Source of the DNA: CAYLNH01 sp964384625
GTDB taxonomy: Bacteria > Verrucomicrobiota > Lentisphaeria > JABSQK01
Direction of reading: 5' to 3'
Length of the DNA: 10,296 nucleotides
Assembly: GCA_964384625.1 (NCBI GenBank)
Contig: CAYLNH010000263.1
Coordinates: 1-10,296 of the forward strand
Part shown: positions 1 to 5,078 of the stretch, piece after piece
How the letters are laid out: each line of letters begins with the position of its first letter
How positions within the stretch are numbered: position 1 is the stretch's first letter
Notes under the pieces: model-generated
Database searches by the model: none
What the model was told of the DNA's origin: nothing
Seen by the model: only the letters and a program-made list of their open reading frames with translations
Made by a program: the position numbers and the translations under genes

Positions 1-56
1 CTAATTGAGCGACAATAGTTTACAGTTGTCAACCTTTAAACACGCACTCATATGAA
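1..56 (+). promoter_or_regulatory. Upstream region of the nucleoside hydrolase with a small inverted repeat
   Basis: This AT-richer stretch precedes the first gene. GACAA (11-15) and TTGTC (26-30) form a 5-bp inverted repeat separated by 10 bases, which could be an operator half-site pair but is short enough to occur by chance. I see no convincing -35/-10 pair and no Shine-Dalgarno sequence before the ATG at 57. The promoter may lie outside the window. Confidence 0.2.
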
Positions 57-983
57 ATGAAAGTCCTCTTGGACACCGACATCGGTACGGACTCGGATGA
101 TGCGGTTTGTCTGGCATATCTGTTGCTCCATCCAGATGTCGAATTGGTTGGTATAACTACTGTCGGTTGTGATTCGGCTGTGCGCGCGGATATTGTGCGC
201 CAACTCTGTGCGCACTTCGGGCAGCCGGGCATCCCGGTTGCGGCCGGCGCCGACCAACCGATCATGGCTAACCGGTATTGGCCGCACCATCGCGTCAACC
301 AACACGTGATCCTCGACACGGAGCCGAACCGGCGCCCGGCGCGGCCGCAGGCGGCGATTGAGTTGATGTGCGACTGCATCAACGCGAACCCGGAGGAGGG
401 CATTCTCGTTACCGTCGGGCTGCTTACGAACGCGGCACTCCTGGCGATGACGGAACCGGAAGCCACGGCCAAGCTCAAGTCTGTGTTCACCATGGGCGGC
501 AGGTTCAATTTCGACCGCAGCCAGGCTAAGGCAGAGTGCAACATCATGCTGGACGCACCCGCCGCCGCCGCTGTATTTCAACGTGAGCTCAAGCAGCACA
601 CGATTTGCCCGGTGGATGTGACCGGCCCGCTGGGCATGTCGTACGAGGAGCGCCAGGAGATCCTTGCGGGCGATCACCTTGCGATCGTTCGTGAGTGCTG
701 CGACGCCTGCAATGAAGCATTCAAGAATGACGGCACCGGACTGCATGACCCGTTCACCGCAACCTGTGCTCTTGACGAATCGTTCGCTGAGTGGGAACAG
801 GGCTGCATCCACGTGGAGATTCAGGACTACGACCTGGCTCGCAGTTTCAAGTTCGATAACGACCGCGTCTCCGGCACCACGTTCTTCGAGCCGCGCGCCG
901 ACGGTCCGCACCGCTACGCCGTGGCCGCCGACCGTGAGCGGTACATTGAACACCTCAGCAGTGTCTTTGATGTGGCCAGGTAA
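57..983 (+). CDS. Nucleoside hydrolase (inosine-uridine preferring, IUNH family)
   Basis: The 308-residue protein is full length for the IUNH superfamily, which hydrolyses the N-glycosidic bond of ribonucleosides to base plus ribose using a calcium ion. The N-terminus carries the aspartate cluster D6, D8, D12, D14 and D15 (DTDIGTDSDDA). This is a two-residue-longer variant of the textbook DxDxGxDD and is, to my knowledge, a common bacterial subgroup. Other family marks are VGLLTNAALL, the MGG turn (146-148), the E160-x-N162 pair with D166, and the C-terminal H230-D231-P232, which matches the catalytic His and calcium-binding Asp. There is no signal peptide, so it should act in the cytoplasm. 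The ATG at 57 puts the Asp motif at the usual distance, and the ATG at 52 reads only two codons before a stop. The true substrate may be a nucleoside or another N-riboside. The neighbours give no purine or pyrimidine salvage context. Confidence 0.92.
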   Translation: MKVLLDTDIGTDSDDAVCLAYLLLHPDVELVGITTVGCDSAVRADIVRQLCAHFGQPGIPVAAGADQPIMANRYWPHHRVNQHVILDTEPNRRPARPQAAIELMCDCINANPEEGILVTVGLLTNAALLAMTEPEATAKLKSVFTMGGRFNFDRSQAKAECNIMLDAPAAAAVFQRELKQHTICPVDVTGPLGMSYEERQEILAGDHLAIVRECCDACNEAFKNDGTGLHDPFTATCALDESFAEWEQGCIHVEIQDYDLARSFKFDNDRVSGTTFFEPRADGPHRYAVAADRERYIEHLSSVFDVAR

Positions 984-1346
984 TCATTCCCAGTACTGCA
1001 CCCCGTTCGGATCCGGGGGCTTGTAGTCGCTTTCCTTTTTGGTTCGCATACTTGCAAGCGCAGCAAACAAGGGCAGCGCGACGAGCGGCAACAGGAGGAG
1101 GCAAGGGCTCAGCAACATGGTGAGTTCGGAGTTCTGACTATACAAGAACTTGAGCATGGCTGCGTCGACAGCCGCAAGGCAGATGCAAAGAGCCAGGCCC
1201 AGAAACCAGCGGTGCGCTTTGGTCTTTGGTCGTTCTTCATAGAGGATCAGGCGTGGACGATGTCGTTTGCTCAGCCATAGCACACGCCGCCGATTCGATG
1301 CTTGTGTCGGGGGGCGACGTCGGCGTTTTCTGGTTCGGTGTCTCAT
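984..1346 (-). CDS. Small highly basic protein with two predicted membrane helices, function unknown
   Basis: I do not recognise this 120-residue protein. Residues 1-46 are very rich in Arg and Lys (RKRRRR near the N-terminus, then RRR and KRHRPR). Two hydrophobic segments follow at about 47-69 and 76-98, joined by a short polar loop, and then a polar tail RTKKESDYKPPDPNG. By the positive-inside rule both ends should be cytoplasmic, forming a helical hairpin. Support for a real gene is an AGGAG ribosome binding site 9 bases upstream of the ATG and the hydrophobic pattern, which is unlike a random antisense frame. Its stop codon directly abuts the stop of the convergent nucleoside hydrolase, so neither gene has its own terminator space. 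The basic N-terminus could bind nucleic acid or acidic lipids, but this is speculation. Confidence 0.68.
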   Translation of the reverse strand: MRHRTRKRRRRPPTQASNRRRVLWLSKRHRPRLILYEERPKTKAHRWFLGLALCICLAAVDAAMLKFLYSQNSELTMLLSPCLLLLPLVALPLFAALASMRTKKESDYKPPDPNGVQYWE

Positions 1347-1451
1347 CGCTGAAAGCTCCTGTACAGATGACGGGTGACCACCGGTTTATGTTAATCCCTC
1401 CTTTTTGCCGCAAACACTGGAAGCCATGGATTCCGTGTTCAGAGTATTTGA
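1347..1451. promoter_or_regulatory. Divergent intergenic spacer between the membrane protein and the lyase
   Basis: These 105 bases must contain the start signals of both divergent genes. On the minus strand AGGAG (1356-1360 as CTCCT) is the ribosome binding site of the small membrane protein. A second, perfect minus-strand AAGGAGG sits at 1397-1403 (CCTCCTT on plus) without an ATG at proper distance. On the plus strand no Shine-Dalgarno sequence precedes the ATG at 1452. A weak minus-strand promoter TTGCGG, 17 bases, CATAAA can be read but is not compelling, and I see no clear plus-strand -35/-10 pair. Confidence 0.45.
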
Positions 1452-3542
1452 ATGAAACGACTTCTGTTCCAACTCATTTATCTCCTTCCTTGGACTTTCC
1501 TCATGATTTCCCCGATCGAGAGCTTCGCTGACGAGATCGAGTCTGTACCGAAATGGCAAGAACTACGATCTGTTCAGGATGTTTGTCGGCGGTATCCGAA
1601 GTTGATGGACCAGTTGCTGCAGGCGCTCGACCTGGACCGCAAAGGTCTGGAAACGGTGCGGGCGGCGGTTAAGACCGGAAAGCGGCAAGAGGCCTGCAGG
1701 GCCTTGCTGGCCTACTGCCGCGACGGCAGAAGCACTGCCTGGCTGCGCCGGAAACTGCCGAAGGCGTCGAAGGGCCGAGATGCAATGGCGGACGGTTTTC
1801 TCAAAGACCAATACACCTTCTATACGCAGGCAGACACGGTGCCGCGTCGTGAGGACGGTGGTCTGGAGTGGAACCATGCGGGGCCGGCGGAAGACCAGGA
1901 ATGGGCCTGGGGCCTGAATCGGATGCCGTACCTGCGCCGGTTGGAAGCGAGCTACTTCAAAACCGGAAATCCGGTGTATGTCAAAGCGATTGACGCCATC
2001 CTGCGCGATTGGATCATGCACAGTCAGCCGTATCCGGCGAAGCGCTCAAATACGTCCATGTGGCGCGGCCTTGAAGTGCATTTTCGCGCGAAGGTCTGGT
2101 CGCAACTGTTCTTCACGCTGCAGAAGGCCGACGCGTTCCGGCCGGCGACACGGCTGCTGATGCTGCAGAGCCTGGTGGATCATGCAGACTATCTGCGACG
2201 CTTCCATGCCGGCGGCAATTGGTTGACCATGGAGTTGTCCGGGTTGACGGCGATTGCAACCCGATTCCCCGAACTGAAGAAATCAGAACAGAATCTGGAG
2301 TATGCCGGCAAGGTCCTCCTGGCGGAACTGTCCAGACAAGTCTACCCGGACGGCGCCCAGACGGAATTGACTGCGGCCTACCATTGGGTGGCGTTACGGA
2401 ACTTCGAGCAGTACATGGAGTATTGCCGGGTGGCGGACATTCCGGAAAATAACGCTTACCGGCAGCGGGTAATCGATATGTATGGTTACCTTGCCGGCGT
2501 GTTGCGTCCGGACGGTACGATTCCGTTGAACAACGATTCCAACAAAGACGATTTGCGCGGCGTGCTGCAGCGGGCCGCAGGCCGATATGACAAGGAAACG
2601 TGGCGGTATGTCGCGACGAACGGCAAGAAAGGAAAAGCGCCGGAAGTACCTCCTTCGCGCATCTTCCCCTATGCCGGGCATGTGGTCAGCCGCAGCGGTT
2701 GGAATGCCGGGGCTCAGTGGAGTTTCTTCGATCTGGGACCATGGGGGACGGGACATCAGAACTCGGACAAGCTGCATTTGTCCGTACACGCCGGCGGTCG
2801 CGATTTGCTTGTCGACAGCGGCCGGTTTGCCTATCGCGGCAAGTTGTCGCCGTATCGCAGTGAGTACGGCGTGAAGTCGAGGGCGCACAATGTGATCCTG
2901 TTCGACAACCGCGGCCAGAGGCCGAACGAAAGGTCCGTCAAAGAACCGTTAAGCGGGGATGACTACGCCGTTACCGAGGCCTTTGACTACGCCCGCGGGA
3001 GCATCAGTGAATTTGACGGGCTGGAGCAGGGCGACGCGGCGCACACGCGCATCCTCCTTTATGTTCGCGATCGATTCTGGATCATCGTCGATCGTGTCGA
3101 GACGAACGCCCCCCGACGGGTGACAACTCTATGGCATTGGCATCCGGATTGTACGGTCACTGAGAAGGACGGCCGCATTTTCAGCACCGACAAAGGCAGG
3201 ATAAACCTGTCGGTCCAGCCGGTCGGCGATGCCGGATGGACGGTGCGCATGGTCAAAGGCCATCGTGAAGGAGATGAGTTTCAGGGTTGGTACAGCGCAC
3301 GTTACAACAGCGTGGAGAAGAATTGGGCCGCCCTCTGCAATACGCGCCTGGACGGTCGGGCAACCTATGTCTGGCTCCTCGTGCCGGGGCAGGGCGCGGT
3401 CCCGCGGCTGCCGGTCTCGAACCTGGCCATCGATGATGCGGCGGTCCGTTTGACGGTTGACCTGGGAAACGACCGCCGCTGCCGAGTACACGTCCCCGTT
3501 GTAGGTGCGGCGAGCGAAACGGAAGTAAGAATTGGACCGTGA
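1452..3542 (+). CDS. Secreted heparinase II/III-family polysaccharide lyase
   Basis: The 696-residue protein starts with a signal peptide (MKR, a hydrophobic core, then SFA before Asp27), so the mature enzyme should begin near residue 27 and act in the periplasm or outside. The central part (about 80-400) has the helical-toroid features of heparinase III-like lyases: GGNWLTMELSG with N256, then QVYPDGAQTELTAAYHW with Y310 and H311. The C-terminal beta-sandwich domain (about 405-690) carries AGHVVSRSGW, GTGHQNSDKL (H435), LLVDSGRFAY (D455), SRAHN (H479) and WHWHPDC. By analogy with heparinase II, H435, D455 and H479 resemble the structural metal site. The expected role is beta-elimination of a uronic-acid polysaccharide such as heparan sulfate, another glycosaminoglycan, or alginate; the exact PL family cannot be fixed by eye. 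The gene is followed at once by a sulfatase, which favours a sulfated substrate. No Shine-Dalgarno sequence is seen, and the start is set by the signal peptide. Confidence 0.9.
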   Translation: MKRLLFQLIYLLPWTFLMISPIESFADEIESVPKWQELRSVQDVCRRYPKLMDQLLQALDLDRKGLETVRAAVKTGKRQEACRALLAYCRDGRSTAWLRRKLPKASKGRDAMADGFLKDQYTFYTQADTVPRREDGGLEWNHAGPAEDQEWAWGLNRMPYLRRLEASYFKTGNPVYVKAIDAILRDWIMHSQPYPAKRSNTSMWRGLEVHFRAKVWSQLFFTLQKADAFRPATRLLMLQSLVDHADYLRRFHAGGNWLTMELSGLTAIATRFPELKKSEQNLEYAGKVLLAELSRQVYPDGAQTELTAAYHWVALRNFEQYMEYCRVADIPENNAYRQRVIDMYGYLAGVLRPDGTIPLNNDSNKDDLRGVLQRAAGRYDKETWRYVATNGKKGKAPEVPPSRIFPYAGHVVSRSGWNAGAQWSFFDLGPWGTGHQNSDKLHLSVHAGGRDLLVDSGRFAYRGKLSPYRSEYGVKSRAHNVILFDNRGQRPNERSVKEPLSGDDYAVTEAFDYARGSISEFDGLEQGDAAHTRILLYVRDRFWIIVDRVETNAPRRVTTLWHWHPDCTVTEKDGRIFSTDKGRINLSVQPVGDAGWTVRMVKGHREGDEFQGWYSARYNSVEKNWAALCNTRLDGRATYVWLLVPGQGAVPRLPVSNLAIDDAAVRLTVDLGNDRRCRVHVPVVGAASETEVRIGP

Positions 3543-3547
3543 CGATT

Positions 3548-4957
3548 ATGAAGCCGAATATCATTCTCTTCATGTGCGACCAACTGCGATCGTTTGCAGT
3601 CGGCTGCTACGGCAATGACTTCGTGCAGACCCCGAACATCGATCGGCTGGCCGCCAACGGCGCCCGCTTCGCAACCGCTGTGACCAATAACCCCGTGTGC
3701 ACGCCGGCGCGGTCAATCACGTTGACCGGACAGTACTCGCGCACCTGCACCGGCATGCTCGGCAACGTGCATGACAATCCGCCCAACCCGAAACGCGATC
3801 GTTTGACGGATACCACCCTGCCGGAAGCTCTGCACCGCGAGGGCTACGACACTGCCCTGATCGGCAAATGGCATATTGACCCGCAACCGCAACTGGAGGG
3901 GTTCGACCGGACGGTCTATCCGGACTTCGAACACCGGTACTACGACCAGCAGTACTGGAACGAAAACGGCGAGTCATGGACGGTTCGCGAATTCGGCCCG
4001 GACTACGAACTGACGCAACTGCAGGAGTACCTGGACGCCGATCGCGACCGGCCGTTTTTTGTTTTCTACAACATCGGCCAGCCGCATCAGCCCATTGGCC
4101 CGCGGCATATGCCCGAGCGCTACTGCCGCATGTACGACCCGCAGGAGGTCCTGCTGCGGCCGAACGTGCCGGATGAGTTCGATCCCGAATTCGCCAGGCA
4201 CTGGTACAATATCTACACCAGCGCCGCCTACTTCTGGCGCTACGTTGCGGAAGTCGAACAGGACCCGGTGGATCTCGTCGACGACGATTTCGGCATCCGC
4301 GATCTCACGGCACTGTACTGCGGCGCCACCACGATGGTTGATGATTATGTCGGCAAGGTGATGCAGGCCCTGCAGGGCAGGGGACTTGCCGACAACACGA
4401 TCGTGGTATTCGTCAGCGACCACGGCGATAACCTGGGCAGCCACGGCAAATTCAATAAGAGCCAGCTGATCGAAGAGGCGATTCGCGTACCGCTGATCAT
4501 CCGCGATCCGCGGCAGCCGGACGGCATCGTTGCAACGGACGGCGTGGCGTCGCTGGTCGACTTGATGCCGACGCTGCTGGAGCTGGCCGGTGTGGCAATC
4601 CCGGATTCCGTGCAGGGCGTCAGTCTGGCGCCTGTTGTCCGGGGTGAGCAAACCCGGATGCCGCCGGCGGCTTTCATTGAAACCGGCAATCGCATCGGTG
4701 TCCGCACGGCGACGCATCTGTTGGGCAAACTGTTTGATCAGGAGCAGCGCGCCGCCTCCGGCGCGGTGGACTGTCTGTATGATCTGGAAGCAGACCCATA
4801 CGAACTGGACAACCTGGCTGCGGCCGCGGCGGCCGCGGACCGACGTCAGGAACTCAAGGACCTCCTGGAACGGTGGGACGCAAGGACCTCCTGGTTGGAC
4901 GCGCCACCGCCGGTAGACGTTATGGAGTACATGGCCCGCAGCCGCTGGCGGCAGTGA
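3548..4957 (+). CDS. Formylglycine-dependent sulfatase (alkaline phosphatase superfamily, S1 type)
   Basis: The 469-residue enzyme is predicted to hydrolyse a sulfate ester. The modification motif is CTPAR followed by SITLTG, with C51 expected to be converted to formylglycine by a maturase not found in this window. Active-site marks are D11-Q12 (FMCDQLR), R55, the GKWH motif (K107, H109), D291-H292-G293 and K301 (SHGKF), followed by EEAIRVPLIIRDP. The Asp-Gln plus Asp-His metal set resembles choline sulfatase and phosphonate monoester hydrolases, so the ester cleaved is not certain. I chose the ATG at 3548, six bases after the lyase stop. A GTG at 3539 would overlap that stop (GTGA) and add three residues. 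Either way the two genes look translationally coupled. There is no signal peptide, so the enzyme should be cytoplasmic, unlike the lyase. An alanine-rich stretch lies near the C-terminus (about residues 421-429). Confidence 0.93.
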   Translation: MKPNIILFMCDQLRSFAVGCYGNDFVQTPNIDRLAANGARFATAVTNNPVCTPARSITLTGQYSRTCTGMLGNVHDNPPNPKRDRLTDTTLPEALHREGYDTALIGKWHIDPQPQLEGFDRTVYPDFEHRYYDQQYWNENGESWTVREFGPDYELTQLQEYLDADRDRPFFVFYNIGQPHQPIGPRHMPERYCRMYDPQEVLLRPNVPDEFDPEFARHWYNIYTSAAYFWRYVAEVEQDPVDLVDDDFGIRDLTALYCGATTMVDDYVGKVMQALQGRGLADNTIVVFVSDHGDNLGSHGKFNKSQLIEEAIRVPLIIRDPRQPDGIVATDGVASLVDLMPTLLELAGVAIPDSVQGVSLAPVVRGEQTRMPPAAFIETGNRIGVRTATHLLGKLFDQEQRAASGAVDCLYDLEADPYELDNLAAAAAAADRRQELKDLLERWDARTSWLDAPPPVDVMEYMARSRWRQ

Positions 4958-4993
4958 AAGTCGACTGGCGGCGATGCCCGCACGACTGCCGCC
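4947..4993 (+). other. Inverted repeat over the sulfatase stop codon
   Basis: GGCGGCAGT (4947-4955) and ACTGCCGCC (4985-4993) are perfect 9-base inverted arms around a 29-base loop. The left arm ends on the first base of the sulfatase stop codon. A competing GGCGGC (4967-4972) could pair with the same right arm. No T-run follows, so it is not a standard intrinsic terminator. It may be an RNA hairpin that protects the 3' end, or chance in GC-rich sequence. Confidence 0.3.
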
Positions 4994-5078
4994 CGAGGCT
5001 TGCATCCGGAGGTCGAAAACGCTATGTTGACGTCTGGCTACACGGCAATAACGCTGATCGGATAAGGGCTCTGCTGTT

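Noticed and set aside
48..953. Long open frame on the minus strand opposite the nucleoside hydrolase
   Set aside because: The sense strand encodes a clear IUNH protein with all motifs. The antisense frame is a GC-rich shadow with no recognisable domain.
3539..3547. GTG start for the sulfatase overlapping the lyase stop
   Set aside because: Possible, but the ATG at 3548 gives the usual short lead into PNIILFMCDQ. The GTG has no better ribosome binding site and adds only three residues.
3974..5005. 343-codon open frame on the minus strand opposite the sulfatase
   Set aside because: It covers sulfatase active-site coding sequence and its product shows no family signature, as expected for an antisense frame in GC-rich DNA.
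4958..5078. Promoter for the phosphoesterase fusion gene (TTGACG near 5024)
   Set aside because: No acceptable -10 box follows at 16-18 bases, so I did not list it. The gene may be transcribed from the lyase-sulfatase unit.
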